Positions 11,801 to 23,447 of a DNA stretch of 64,000 bases are shown here, in pieces. The notes under the pieces are model-generated. The model did not search any database. It was not told where the DNA came from and saw nothing but the letters and a program-made list of their open reading frames with translations. Both the position numbers and the translations under genes were made by a program. The first letter of the stretch is position 1. Each line of letters begins with the position of its first letter. The DNA is taken from contig NC_079205.1 in assembly GCF_026745355.1 (NCBI RefSeq), forward strand, positions 51,631,916-51,695,915. The letters are read 5' to 3'. The DNA is from Beta vulgaris subsp. vulgaris (Eukaryota > Streptophyta > Magnoliopsida > Caryophyllales > Amaranthaceae).

Positions 11801-12540
11801 ACCATAAAACATCGAAATGATCCACATGGGAGATGTATTAGCCCACATATATCTCTTTGTATACGTTTCAGAAAATTGATAGATTCAAAATTTATCTTAA
11901 CTGGTGATGGGCGAATTATCAATTTGCCCTGTGAGCAAGCAGCACATGAAAAATTGTGAGAAATAATATGTTGGCTTCTCAGTGAATGTCCACAAGAAAT
12001 TTATATGATTCTTCGCATCATTATTGAACTAGTATGGCCTAACTGGTCATGCCAAACTACAAAGTTATTCGTAAACTTCTGGTTTACTATAACATGTGTT
12101 TCAATTGTATAAATTTTCGTGTAGTACAAACCAGTGGAGAATGTAGGCAATTTCTCCAATATTAGTTTTGTGCCTTGGGTTATGCTAGTGATTTGAAGGA
12201 ATTCGTCATTTCCTTCACTAATTGTCTCAATATGATATGCATTACTGCAAATATCTTTAAAAATTAATAAATTTCTATGAGACATAGGAGAATATAATGC
12301 TTCATTAATTTCAAATTTCGTTCCCCTAGAGAACAATATATTTGGTCTTTTGGAGCCTTCTATAATATGTCTACTACCCGATATGGTACTCATACTAATA
12401 CCCTTTTAATTATAATCTGAGAGAAATATTTCTTATTTTTAAGCATAGTATGAGTAGTTGCGTCATCGACAAGGCATAATTCTTCATCATTTGTTGCCAA
12501 CTGAACTTGGTGGATATTCATATTATTCAAAGAAATAAAA
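8882..12540 (-). pseudogene. Decayed Copia-type gag-pol, split by a MITE
   Basis: Reading right to left, the relic retains: the end of gag and a protease active-site region in which the usual D-S/T-G is D-D-A (about 12480-12430); a GAG-pre-integrase/HHCC zinc region with WHDQLGH (12393-12001); an integrase core with CLDNAGEF and HTQNGHAE (11718-11335); a reverse transcriptase with LNRSLHGLKQ-like and YVDD-like segments (about 10700-9560, much frameshifted); and RNase H (9540-8900) ending in an ASRECIWLRS-like stretch. Stops and frameshifts are frequent. The MITE at 9025-9446 interrupts RNase H. No LTR is recognised on either side: the 3' side is cut by the CACTA end at 8881, and the 5' side fades before the Helitron end at 12738. 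Confidence 0.82.
9025..9446. mobile_element. hAT-like GC-rich MITE inserted in Copia RNase H
   Basis: This 422-bp element has terminal inverted repeats TAGAGCTGGCCATGGG and TAGAGGTGGCCACGGG (14 of 16 match). It is packed with GGCACGAGC/GCCGGGCC motifs and its GC content is far above its surroundings. Removing it rejoins the Copia reading frame, showing that only CCACA (5 bp) is duplicated. The TAGAGNTGGC ends resemble the hAT element at 54899. The open frames inside (for example 9008-9541) are by-products of GC richness. Confidence 0.8.
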
Positions 12541-12737
12541 TATTTGTCACAAATTTAAGCATATTCAAAATAAGGATGATAATATACCCAAATTGATTAA
12601 AATACATTGAACAAGGGAAGAGAAAATATAGAGAATAGAAACTATCAGTTTGTCGATTCTCTTTTCCAATAGATAGAGAAATATATAAATATATACACCC
12701 TAAGGGTATTATGGACATCCACAATATAATATATATA
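12541..12737. other. AT-rich spacer between Copia relic and Helitron terminus
   Basis: This non-coding AT-rich stretch is conserved almost unchanged in block B (21870-22070). It contains a short GA-rich run and the segment TACACCCTAAGGGTATTATGG. No feature is recognised. Confidence 0.6.
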
Positions 12738-12766
12738 CTAGTTTTGAAGCACGTGCATTGCACGGG
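12738..12766 (-). mobile_element. Helitron-type 3' terminus (copy A)
   Basis: Read on the minus strand, this is a hairpin CGTGCAATGCACG (12752-12764), then about 10 nt, then CTAG followed by host T. That is the CTRR-plus-hairpin signature of Helitron 3' ends. The 5' end (TC) should lie at a higher coordinate but I could not place it. The same terminus is present at 22071 in block B, so it predates the duplication. Confidence 0.6.
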
Positions 12767-13678
12767 TTATTGTTTATTTATTTTTTTGCAAATTTTTTGT
12801 TAACATTTTTTATTACATCCATATTTTTTATTTTCTTAAAAACCATGCCCAAATCCATTGTTGCAGTACGTAGAAAAAGACAAAAAAAAAAGTATAATAT
12901 TATACTTTAATTTCTAAATTTGTTATATAAATTTTTATATTTTTAATATTAATTTCCCAATAATTAATATGGCTAACAATGGATAACACGGTTTTAACAT
13001 GGAAAATAGCCAAATGATACTTTAAGAAAGTAAAGGGTAATAATTTAATAGATGCAGGACAGAAAGAATAGAGAAAAAATATGAGTGTCAACCACAACTT
13101 CAACTTTTAATATAGCACGTAAACACTAACACATATAGAATAGAAGATGAGAAAGCCAAAAAGAAGATCATAATGATGGTATCATAAATAAAAATAACTT
13201 AAATATAAAAGTAACCTCTATAATAATCAACAATACTATTTAAGAGTGAAAAAAAATATATTCATCAATCATGATCATATCAAGACTTATCAAACTTCCT
13301 CTTTTTTATGATCTGCGACCTCAAATAGTCTAGAAACTCGAACCTTGATTTCCCAATTAGTTTAGGTAGAATTAAGTTCATCGAGAAAAGAATAAGATCT
13401 GACATATAGATATATGAAAAAGAAAAACATAAATAAATATTTAGACAATAACTATTCTAGGAATAAAATAATTAGTCAATTGCATAATACTTTTTTAATG
13501 TCGTTGACAAACTTTCATTTGATTCTTCATGTAATGTCATCATGGTATGTTATATATTCAAAACTATATGTATGTATTTTTTATCTTTATATAACTCAAT
13601 TTCTAAAAGTATAATTTTGAAAGACATATATAATTGCTATTGTTACATATCATACGCTATTTTTATAATTAATTTATA

Positions 13679-13925
13679 TTTCCTCCGTTTCACAATAAGT
13701 GAAACACTTTCCTTATTTGGAATAATCACAATAAGTTAAACCAAGCTCCAAATGGTAAAAAAAAAGTTCACTTTTATTACAAATATACCACTAAAAAGTA
13801 AGAGGGGACCACAACTTTAATACTACTTCTTCACTCTACCTTATTGTGGTCTCAACTTTCTCTCTCTACATTTCTTGATAACTCCCCACTTTTTCTATGT
13901 TTCACTTATTGTGAAACGGAGGAAG
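13679..13925. mobile_element. Stowaway-like MITE (copy A)
   Basis: This 247-bp element has ends TTTCCTCCGTTTCACAATAA and, inverted, CTTCCTCCGTTTCACAATAA, with TA on both sides (13677 and 13926). S2 retains the empty site (TTTTATATGTATTTAAA at about 17287). The ends and TA target are those of Tc1/mariner-derived Stowaway elements. Confidence 0.8.
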
Positions 13926-14306
13926 TATGTATTTAAAGTAAATAATAAATAATACGTTATTGTTCATATAAATAAATAGAGGTTTATAAGTTGTAAAACT
14001 ATACTATATATTGAACTTATTTCGAAACATATTTCGAGCACTCTTCGATGGTAAAAAAAAATATTGTGAATCAAGTAGCAAGTTATATATAATTTACATA
14101 GTTGAATAGTTTAGGTATTTTATTTAAAATCAGAGTGTAATCTTCACTTATTAAAAATACCTTATATGTATTTATATCTATGTTAAACACAATTTCTTTT
14201 ATGAAAAATACAAACTAAATAGAATGACATGTCATGCTTAGGTGGAGCTCTCAATAATATTCTAAGGTTGTTTTAAAAATCATACTCTAATTTTTTTATC
14301 ATCCAA

Positions 14307-14309
<3 letters not shown>

Positions 14310-14402
<93 letters not shown>
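14310..14402. repeat. (AT)n microsatellite, about 93 bp
   Basis: An uninterrupted AT dinucleotide run. The apparent open frame on the minus strand, encoding alternating Ile-Tyr, is an artefact of it. Confidence 0.95.
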
Positions 14403-14404
<2 letters not shown>

Positions 14405-14811
14405 CTTTATCGCTATAGATTTTAATTTTTGTTGTGATTGCAACATTTCATTAATAAATTTTGTTGGAATACTAAATTGATCCTCTAGAGTTTTAAAATA
14501 CAACGTAGAGTTTGAGCAATATCAACCATTGAATAAAAAATATGTTATCTTCCAAAACCCCATCAATTTTTTCTCATCAAAATCCACCCCCTTATCACCC
14601 CCCCCCTCCCCTTTTCACCAATACACTCCCTTAATTTAAAATGTATGGTTCATCCATTCAAAAAAATGTATATAGTTCATATACAACTCTACCTTGTAGA
14701 ATTTTATTAAAACTCTAGAAGATCTGGACTCATAAAACTGAGATTTTGAAAGATAATATGTTCAATCCTGTAAATTGGACCTATGATAAAATACTATAAT
14801 CACATATAGTA

Positions 14812-15083
14812 TTCCCTCCGTTTCCTAAAGATCTTCCCTCTTTCCGTTTAAGTGCGTTTGCAAAAGATCTTCCCTCTTTTACTTTATTCCTTATTTGGAA
14901 AATTTTTCCCCTTTTTACCCTCTCATGTCCCTAACTCCCTATCATAGGTCCACCTTGCATTATTAATTCAATTTTACTCCCTTTCTCTCTCCAACTTTAA
15001 CCCATTTTTATTTGTTTATCTATCTTAACCCATTGGTATCTGTAGGAACAGTAACAAGGAAGATCTTTAGGGAACGGAGGAAG
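14812..15083. mobile_element. Stowaway-like MITE, second family
   Basis: This 272-bp element has ends TTCCCTCCGTTTCCTAAAGA and, inverted, CTTCCTCCGTTCCCTAAAGA, flanked by TA (14810 and 15084). S2 shows the empty site near 18100 (ACATACAATACACTATAG). There is no coding capacity. Confidence 0.8.
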
Positions 15084-15169
15084 TACAATATAGTTATGAC
15101 TTATAAGTTTTATTATATGTATCTAAAAGAAAAACTAAATAATGTCTTGCCATTCATTTAGCTAAATAT

Positions 15170-16080
15170 ATTTTCACCAGTTGTAAAATTATATTGCAAA
15201 TGGATCTTATTTTGTATATTTCAAGCACCCTCAAATGGTAAAAAGTTATGATGCTTTGAATTAGGTAACAAAAGTTATATTCAATTTACATAATATAATA
15301 ATTTAGGTTGTTTATTCAAAATGAAATCTAATTTCTCGTTATCCAAAACTCCTTTGTGTATTTTTAAATATATGTAGAATTATATTTTCTAAAATATTTA
15401 AAATAAAAATTAATGACATGACAATCTTACGAGGCGCTCTTTGTTTCATAATTTGTAGAACTATATTGTAAATGGATCTTGTTTCAGAACGAGCACTATC
15501 CAATGGAACAAAAATTAAAATATTTCAAATTAAGTAGCAAAAGTTATACGCGATTTACATAATATAATAATTTAGGTTGTTCATGCAAAACCAAACTCTT
15601 ATATTCAATTTAAATAATATAATAATTTAGGTTGTTTATTCAAAACGAAACTCTAATTTCTCGTTATCAAAAACTCCTTTTATTTATTTAAGTAGATGTA
15701 GAACTCTATTTTTTAAAATATTTAAAATAAAAATTTATTACATGACAATCCTATGTGGTGCCCTCTATTTCATAAGTTGTAGAACTATATTGTAAATGGA
15801 TCTTATTTCGGGGCATATTTCAGGCACTATACAATGGATCAAAAGTTTAAATATTCTGAATTACGTAGCAAAAGTTATACGTGATTTACTTAATATAATA
15901 ATTTATGTAGTTCATGCAAAACCAAATTCTAATTTTTTTAACTTATCTAAAACTCCTTATATGTATTTAAATTTATGTAAAAATTCTATTTTTGTTAAAA
16001 CTTCTTATATGTATTTAAATTTATGTAGAACTCTATTTTTGTAAAAGATAAAAATAAAATATGATGACATGGTAATCCCA
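15170..16080. repeat. Diverged tandem repeat, unit about 270-330 bp (array in S1)
   Basis: The core GTTGTAGAACTATATTGTAA followed by ATGGATCTTATTTCG recurs near 15180, 15453 and 15777. Each repeat also carries CACTATCCAATGGA-like, GCAAAAGTTATACG-like and TTTAGGTTGTTCATGCAAA-like segments. The same unit appears near 13990, 17350 and 18188-18790 and in block B at about 28150-28760. Function is unknown. Confidence 0.7.
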
Positions 16081-16095
16081 CGTAGTGCGCTCTAT

Positions 16096-19070
16096 TTTTT
16101 TTGTTTTTGCAAAAAATTTTATTAACATTGTTGATTTTTTGTTAATGTAAAATGAGATTTTTCAACAAAATTATTATATAAATTCTCTATTCTTTTTCTA
16201 TTGCAACAATTACCACTTTGAGTAGTTTCATCTATTCGGATCACTTGAATTTTGGTAAAAAAAAAAAGAAAATATAGTGACAACATCGCCTTTACTTGAT
16301 GTTAATAAAACCATCATTAATTACTCAAATTGCTTCATAAAGTTGCGTTTACTTTATTAAGGATTTACTTGTCCCCTACTCTAGTTCAACCCTCTATGCT
16401 AAATTACCTTCTTTTTATTTTCTTACAAACCATCCCCAAACTCATTGTTACAGTAGAAAAAGTTAGAAAAATTATTTGTCGTTATACTTTAATTTCTAGT
16501 TTTGTTATTGTGATATATAAATTTTATATTTTTAAAGTTCAGTTAGATATTGTAACTAAGTCTATTATTAAATAGCATCCCAATAATTGGTATGACTAAC
16601 AATAGCTAACACATTCCTAACATGAAAAATACACCGAATGATACTTTAAGAAAGTAAAGGGTAAAAATTTAATAGATTCGGGACAGAAAGAATAGATAAA
16701 AAATATGAGTGTCAGCCACAACTTCAACTTTAATTATTAGCACATAAACACTAACGCATATAGAATAGAAGATGGAAAGCAAAAAAGAAGATCATAATAA
16801 TGGTATTATGAATAAATTAAATTAAATATAAAACTGACCTCTATTAATAATCGAAAACACTATTCAAGAGAAAAAATATATTCATCAATCATGACCATAT
16901 CAAGACTTATCAAACTTCCCCTTTTTAATGATCTGCGACCTCAAATAGTCTAGAAACTCGAACCTTGATTTTTCAATTAGTTTTAGTAGAATTAAGTTCA
17001 TTGAGAAAAAATAAGATCTCACATGTAGATATATGAAAGATAAAACATAAATAATTATTTATGCAAAAATATTCTAGGAATAAAATATTAGTCAATTGCA
17101 TAATAATCTACAATATCGTTGACAAACTTTCATTTGATTCTTTATGTAACGTCATCATGGTATGCTATTGGTTCAAAACTATATGTTTGTATTTTTTATC
17201 TTTATATAACTCAATTTTTAAGAGTATGATTTTAAAAAGCATAATTTCTATTGTTATATATAATATGTTATCTTTATAATTAATTTTATATGTATTTAAA
17301 ATAAATAATAAATAATATGTTATTGTATGTTCATCTAAATAAATATATTTTTATAAGTTGTAAAATTATATTGTTTATGAAACTTATTTCGAGACATATT
17401 TCAAACATTCTCGATGGTAAAAAAAATATAATATTCTGAATTATGTAGCAAAAGCTATATTCAATTTACATAGTTGAATAATTTAGGTTGTTTATTCAAA
17501 ATCAGAGAATCTTCACTTTTAAAGACACCTTATATGTAATTATATCTATGTTAAACACTATTTTTTCTTAAAATAAAAATTAAAAAGAATGGCATGTCAT
17601 GCTTAGGTGGAGCTCTCTATAATATTTCAAGGTTGTTTTTGTAAAATCATACTCTAATTTTTTTTCATCATATCACTATAGATTTTAATTTTTGTTGTAA
17701 AAACAAAATTTCCTTAATGTTTTTTGTACGTTGGAATAAAAAAAATAAATTGTTTTGGTTCAGTTAGTAAGGATGGTGTTTGGATTCTAGAGTTCTAAAA
17801 GAACTCTATAATGTAGAGTTTGAGCAATATCAACATTGAATAAAAAAATCAATAGTTCGTATATTATCATTCCAAAATCCATTCTATTTTTCTCATCAAA
17901 ATCCACCCTCTTATTTTTCCTCCTTTTACCAGTACACGCTCTTGATTTTAAAATGTATGGTTCATATACAACTCTACCTTGTAGAATTTTATTAAATCTC
18001 TAGAAGATCCGCACTCATAAGACTGAGGTTTTGAAAGATAATATGTTTAATCATGTAAGTTGAACTTATGATAAAATGCTATAATTACATACAATACACT
18101 ATAGTTATAACTATTAGTATATTTATTTAAAAGAAATACTAAATAATACCTTATCATTCATCTAGTTAAATATATTTTTATGAGTTGTAAAACTATATTG
18201 TAAATTCTGAATTATATTTCAAGCATTATTAAATGGTCCAAAATTATAATGTTTTGAGTTAGGTAGAAAAAATTATATTCAATTTATATAATACAATAAT
18301 TTAGGTTATTTATTGAAAACGAAACTCTAATTTCTCGTTATCCGCAACTCCTTTTATGTATTTAAATATATGTAGGACTCTATTTTTTAACATATTATAA
18401 AAAAAATAATGACATGACCATCCTATGTGACACTCTCTATTTCATACGTTGTAGAACTATATTGTAAATGGATCTTATTTCGGAGCATATTTCGAGCACG
18501 ATCCAATGGAACAAAAATTATAATGTTCCAAATTACGTAGCAAAAGTTATACACAATTTACATAATATAATAACATAGGTTGTTCATGCAAAATTAAACT
18601 CTAATTTTAGCTTATCTAGAACTCCATATATATTTAAATCTATGTAAAACTCTATTTTTGTAAAATAGTTCTCGTTATCCAAAACTCCTTTTATGTATTG
18701 AAATATATGTAGGACTCTCTTTTTTAAAATATTTAAAATAAAAATTAATGACATGACAATCTTAGGTGGCACTTTCTATTTAAGTTGTAGAACTATATGT
18801 AAATGGATCTTATTTCCGAACATATTTCGAGCATGATCCAATGAAACAAAAATTATAATATTTCAAATTACGTAGCAAAAGTTATACACGGTTTACCTAA
18901 TATATAATAATTTAGGTTGTTCATACAAAATCAAACTCTAATTTTAACTTATCTAAATTCCTTGTTTGTATTTAAATCTATGTACAACTCTACAATCCTA
19001 ATTAAAATAAAATTTGATGATATGAAAATCCTAATTAAAATAGAATTTGATGATATGACAATCCTAATTA
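16096..19070. repeat. Internal repeat unit S2 of block A
   Basis: S2 is the direct repeat partner of S1. It ends in its own array of the 270-330-bp unit (about 18110-18900) and a 33-bp direct repeat (ACAATCCTAATTAAAAT...TTTGATGATATG) at about 18990-19070. It holds empty sites for the S1 MITEs and for the two MULE-type insertions of block B. Confidence 0.72.
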
Positions 19071-19111
19071 GTGTGCTATATGGGATCGAAATCTTGAAGA
19101 ATCGAAAAGTT

Positions 19112-19135
19112 CCTATATATATATACATATATACT
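19112..19135 (+). promoter_or_regulatory. Candidate TATA box of F-box copy A
   Basis: CCTATATATATATACATATAT lies about 95 bp before the ATG at 19224. The equivalent sequence in copy B is at 29087-29107. This is a plausible core promoter but low-complexity AT sequence is common here. Confidence 0.45.
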
Positions 19136-19223
19136 GCGGTTAGCAGGTTACAATTCCTCGATTAACATTCTTTTAACATCCTCGCTGAGAGCAAAGCAAA
19201 AGTTACCGTTGATCAATCGAGAG

Positions 19224-20527
19224 ATGACGATCCACAGCGAGAATTTACCTGAACTTCCTGCCGAAACTAACAGCGAGAATTTACCTGAGCTTCCCGCCGA
19301 TATTTGGGACAAAATCATGTTTGATCACTCAATAAGTATACGAGAACTCGTACGTTTTAGTGCAATCCAAAGTATATGCAAATCTATTGCAAAGTCCTTC
19401 ATTCCTCAACAAGTCCCCTGGTTGATTTTGAATCCTCGAGATAGAAATTTCGCCAATGATGATATATTGTATTGCTTTAATCTGTTGGATTCTCGAGTCC
19501 ACGAGTTCGAATTTCCTCGAACTGTGGAGAAAAACTGTGTTGTTTCAGGGTTAAAGAGCAAACTATTTGGTGCTATGGATGGATGGGTAATATCAAGAAC
19601 CTGGATTTTTAATCCCTTTACAAAAGAATTTGCTGTACTACCAAAAATTTTAAAGCCAGACTCTACAAGAACAGTAATAACTCACAGGAGGGTCCTTAAT
19701 GCTACTTTGCTTAAAGTTGCAAATGCAAAAGGTTTAAGTGGGTTATGTGTGTTCGCTTACCATACGGGAATCCTAAAGCCAGCTTTGTGGACTCTTAACA
19801 CTAATAATAGTGATGATAATAGTGATGATGGTACCTCATGGACTTTCCCTATAAGTAAGCCTATTGTTGATCTTCACACAAGTGATGCCATAGTTTATAA
19901 GGGAGGTGTTTATGAATTAATATATGGTAATGCAAAGAGATATAATTTGGACCTAGATCATGGTACATCAAAGTATATAGACATTATATATAGCTGTTCT
20001 TCTCATGTAATGGCAATGTATACGCTAACTACTTGGTTGAATTAGAAGGTGATCTACTAGTGGTTTTATTGCATGATTCAGATCACTCGGTTCGAATCTT
20101 TAAGTTGGATCTTGATCAAGTGAACTGGGGTACTGAGTGGAATGGGATTCTGAAAGGTGAGCTTCACATCGATTTCGAAAATAATATTCAAAATATCAAG
20201 AATTATGCTATGTTTCTTGGAAACTATTGTTCCAAGTCATTGCTTGTTACAAACTTTATGTCCAGATTCATAAGGAGGAACTGCATTTATTTCTTACTAT
20301 ATGGTGAAGTACCATCCGCTCCTGGAAACATTGGAGTGTTTTCACTCGAAGACGGAAGTGTGGAGCCATTGCTTTCTGCTGAGGTTACTGATAAGTTCGG
20401 CATTTCATATCCTTCGCAATGGTTGATGAGCATGTTTTGTGAGGATACGTTAGCACCTGGATCATGTGACGTACATATAGAGCAGTTGGATGTGATGAGA
20501 TTGGTGCAAAGTGTTCATACAATATAA
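19224..20527 (+). pseudogene. F-box/DUF295-like protein gene, copy A (one-base frameshift)
   Basis: It starts MTIHSENLPEL. Residues about 25-70 form the F-box (LPADIWDKIMFDHSISIREL); the rest resembles the DUF295 (KIB-type) beta-propeller region of plant F-box proteins (PWLILNPRDRNF; WIFNPFTKEFAVLP). Such proteins are substrate receptors of SCF ubiquitin ligases. A missing G near 20028 (CTAACTACTTGG here, CTAAGCTACTTGG in copy B) shifts the frame, stopping the product at 20045 after about 273 aa. The remaining 3' part (20033-20527) is still open in the new frame, so decay is recent, or this is a sequencing error. The gene is intronless. The N-terminus has a 12-residue repeat (SENLPELPA...). 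Confidence 0.82.
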
Positions 20528-20848
20528 TATCTTAATGATTGTAGTTTTATAGCTAAATTAGCTTACTGCCTTATTTTACTGTTTGGACGGAAAAGTCTTT
20601 TACCTTCATCTGTAATGCTTTTTAACATGATATTGTTGTATAAGATAATCTCGGGAACAAATGTCACACAAAATTTTTAAGTATATAGCACATTGAGTCT
20701 GATATTCATTTACAGTACAATGATAGCAGTATCGGAGAATGTTTACATGAGACTCTTCTAAATCCTCGTACGTTTTGGTTTTCTTGGTGATTTAAAGTGA
20801 AAATTAGTACTTAATATACCTGTTCCAGAGACAAATTATAATCTTTAT

Positions 20849-21197
20849 TGTTAGCAATAAATGCAATTTCTAGGATCTAGGGTTTGCTAATTAATTTCAA
20901 GTTCAACAATAAATGCAAAGTTGTAAACTTTAAATGAGAAATGTAAGCAATAAAGAGAGACAAAGATTTAACGTGGTTCGGTCAAACTTGACCTACATCC
21001 ACAAGCAAGAACCTTGGAGCTTTTCTTTAGCCTCTCTAATGGAGGAATTACAATGGAGAAGAAGAGGAGAGAGAGAGAGAGGAGAGAGAGAGAGTTATTT
21101 TGTGGCTAATTTGAATCTTACAAATCCCAAATGGCTTTAGGAAGCCTTATATTTCCTCCGTTCTATAATAAGTGAAACACTTACTATTTTAGAACGT
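20849..21197. other. Unique filler between blocks A and B
   Basis: These 349 bp have no counterpart in either block. They contain AACGTGGTTCGGTCAA plus CTTGACCTACATCCAC, phrases I recall from plant LTR-type dispersed repeats but cannot confirm. There is also a GA-rich run (21060-21095) and, at 21151-21197, the left part of a Stowaway-like MITE (TTTCCTCCGTTCTATAATAA) cut off exactly where block B begins. Confidence 0.7.
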
Positions 21198-21870
21198 TTC
21201 AAAATTGATAGATTTTCAAAATTTATCTTAACTGATGATGGGCGAATTATCAATTTGCCTGTGAGCAAGCAGCACATGAAAAATTATGAGAAATAATATG
21301 TTGGCTTCTCAGTGAATGTCCACAAGAAATTTATATGATTCTTCGCATCATTATTGAACCAGTATGGCCTAACTGGTCATGCCAAACTACAAAGTTATTC
21401 GTAAACTTCTGGTTTACTATAACATGTGTTTCAATTGTATAAATTTTCGTGTAGTACAAACCAGTGGAGAATGCAGGCAATTTCTCCAGGATAAGTTTTG
21501 TGCCTTGGGTTATGCTAGTGATTTGAAGGAATTCGTCATTTCCTTCACTAATTGTCTCAATATGATATGTATTACTGCAAATATCTTTAAAAATTAATAA
21601 ATTTCTATGAGACGTAGGAGAATATAATGCTTCATTAATTTCGAATTTCGTTCCCCTAGAGAACAATACATACATTTGGTCTTTTGGAGCCTTCTATAAT
21701 ATATGTCTACTACCCGATATGGTACTCATACTACCCTTTTAATTATAATCTGAGAGAAATATTTCTTGTTTTTAAGTATAGTATGAGTAGTTGCGTCATC
21801 GACAAGGCATAATTCTTCATCATGTTGCCAATTGAACTTGGTGGATATTCATATTATTCAAAGAAATAAA
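21198..21870 (-). pseudogene. Copia GAG-pre-integrase/protease fragment (block B)
   Basis: This is a near-identical copy of 11864-12540, including WHDQLGH and the protease-side segment. Integrase core, reverse transcriptase and RNase H are missing because the duplicated block begins here. Confidence 0.82.
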
Positions 21871-22070
21871 ATATTTGTCACAAATTTAAGCATATTCAAA
21901 ATAAGGATGATAATATACCTAAATTGATTAAAATACACTGAACAAGGGAAGAGAAAGAGAAAATGTAGAGAATAGAAACTATGAGTTTGTCGATTCTCTT
22001 TTCCAATAGATAGAGAAATATATAAATATATACACCCTAAGGGTATTATGGACATCCACAATATAATATA

Positions 22071-22098
22071 CTAGTTTTGATGCACGTGCATTGCACGG
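22071..22098 (-). mobile_element. Helitron-type 3' terminus (copy B)
   Basis: Same signature as 12738: CTAG at 22071-22074 and the hairpin CGTGCAATGCACG (minus strand) at 22085-22097. Confidence 0.58.
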
Positions 22099-23007
22099 GT
22101 TATTGTTTTATTTATTTTTTTGCAAATTTTTTGTTAACATTGTTGATTACATCCATATTTTTTATTTTCTTAAAAATCATGCCCAAATCCATTGTTGCAG
22201 AAGAAAAAGACAAAAAAAAAGTATAATATTATACTTTAGTTTCTAAATTTGTTATATAAATTTTTATATTTTTAATATTAATTTCCCAATAATTAATATG
22301 GCTAACAATAGATAACACGGTTTTAACATGAAATATAGCCGAATGATACTTTAAGAAAGTAGAGGCTAATAATTCAATAGATGCAGGACAGAAAGAATAG
22401 AGAAAAAATATGAGTGTCAACCACAACTTCAACTTTTAATATAGCACGTAAACACTAACACATATAGAATAGAAGATGGGAAAGCCAAAAAGAAGATCAT
22501 AATGATGGTATCATAAATAAAAATAACTTAAATATAAAAGTAACCTCTATAATAATCAACAATACTATTTAAGAGAAAAAAAATCTCTTCATAAATCATG
22601 ATCATATCAAGACTTATCAAACTTCCTCTTTTTTATGATCTGCGACCTCAAATAGTCTAGAAACCCGAACCTTGATTTCCCAATTAGTTTGGTAGAATTA
22701 AGTTCATTGAGAAAAGAATAAGATCTGACATATAGATATATGAAAAAGAAAAACATAAATAAATATTTAGACAATAACTATTCTAGGAATAAAATAATTA
22801 GTCATCAATTGCATAATACTTCTTCAATGTCGTTGACAAACTTTGATTTGATTCTTCATGTAATGTCATCATGGTATGTTATATATTCAAAACTATATGT
22901 TTGTATTTTTTATCATTATATAACTCAATTTCTAAAAGTATAATTTTGAAAGACATATATAATTGCTATTGTTACATATCATACACTATTTTTATAATTA
23001 AATTATA

Positions 23008-23447
23008 TTTCCTCCGTTTCACAATAAGTGAAACACTTTCCTTATTTGGAATAAACACAATAAGTTAAACAAGCTCCAAATAGTAAAAAAAAAGTTCACT
23101 TTTATTACAAATATACCAGTAAAAAGTAAGAGGGGACCACAACTTTAAGGGCCTGTTTTCCCCAGCTTATTTTCTGTTCAGTTCAGTTCAATTCAGTTCA
23201 GTTCAGTTCAAATCAGTTTAGTTCAGCTCTTGACAATACTTTTACTCTCACATATCACTATTCATTTCAGTTCAGTTCCATTCAGTTCAGATCAGATCAA
23301 TTCAGTTCAGTTCAGCTGTTTTATTCCGAAGAGAAGATGCCCTAATACTTCTTCACTCTACTTTATTGTGGTTCCAACTTTCTCTCTCTAAATTCCTTGA
23401 TAACTCCCCACTTTCTCTATGTTTCACTTATTGTGAAACGGAGGAAG
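23008..23447. mobile_element. Stowaway-like MITE (copy B), interrupted
   Basis: This is the counterpart of 13679-13925, with TTTCCTCCGTTTCAC ends and TA flanks. It is split by the Tourist MITE at 23149-23342. Confidence 0.8.
23149..23342. mobile_element. Tourist-like MITE nested in the Stowaway MITE
   Basis: This 194-bp element starts GGGCCTGTTTTCC, ends GAAGATGCCC and is flanked by TAA (23146-23148 and 23343-23345). Block A keeps the uninterrupted sequence (CAACTTTAATAC at about 13812), proving insertion after the block duplication. The inside consists of CAGTTCAGTTCAATTCAG-type repeats. Confidence 0.82.

Larger units (their letters stand above)
12770..16095. repeat. Internal repeat unit S1 of block A
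   Basis: S1 is a diverged direct copy of S2 (16096-19070): the same order of landmarks occurs in both, for example TTTTGCAAA...TTAACATT, AGTCTAGAAACTCGAACC, CATCATGGTATG and AGTTTGAGCAATATCAAC. S1 holds two MITEs (13679 and 14812) and a long AT run that S2 lacks. The short open frames in it are chance frames in AT-rich repeats. Confidence 0.75.
11864..20848. repeat. Segmental duplication, block A
   Basis: Block A matches block B (21198-30825) in the same orientation. It starts within Copia pol (ACGTTTCAGAAAATTGATAG against ACGTTTCAAAATTGATAG) and ends just after AATTATAATCTTTAT downstream of the F-box gene. Identity looks very high through the F-box gene and its flanks. A retains about 2.2 kb (about 14070-16285) that B lacks; B has three insertions absent from A. 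Confidence 0.9.

Noticed and set aside
14309..14503. 64-aa frame on the minus strand with alternating Ile-Tyr
   Set aside because: It is the translation of the (AT)n microsatellite.
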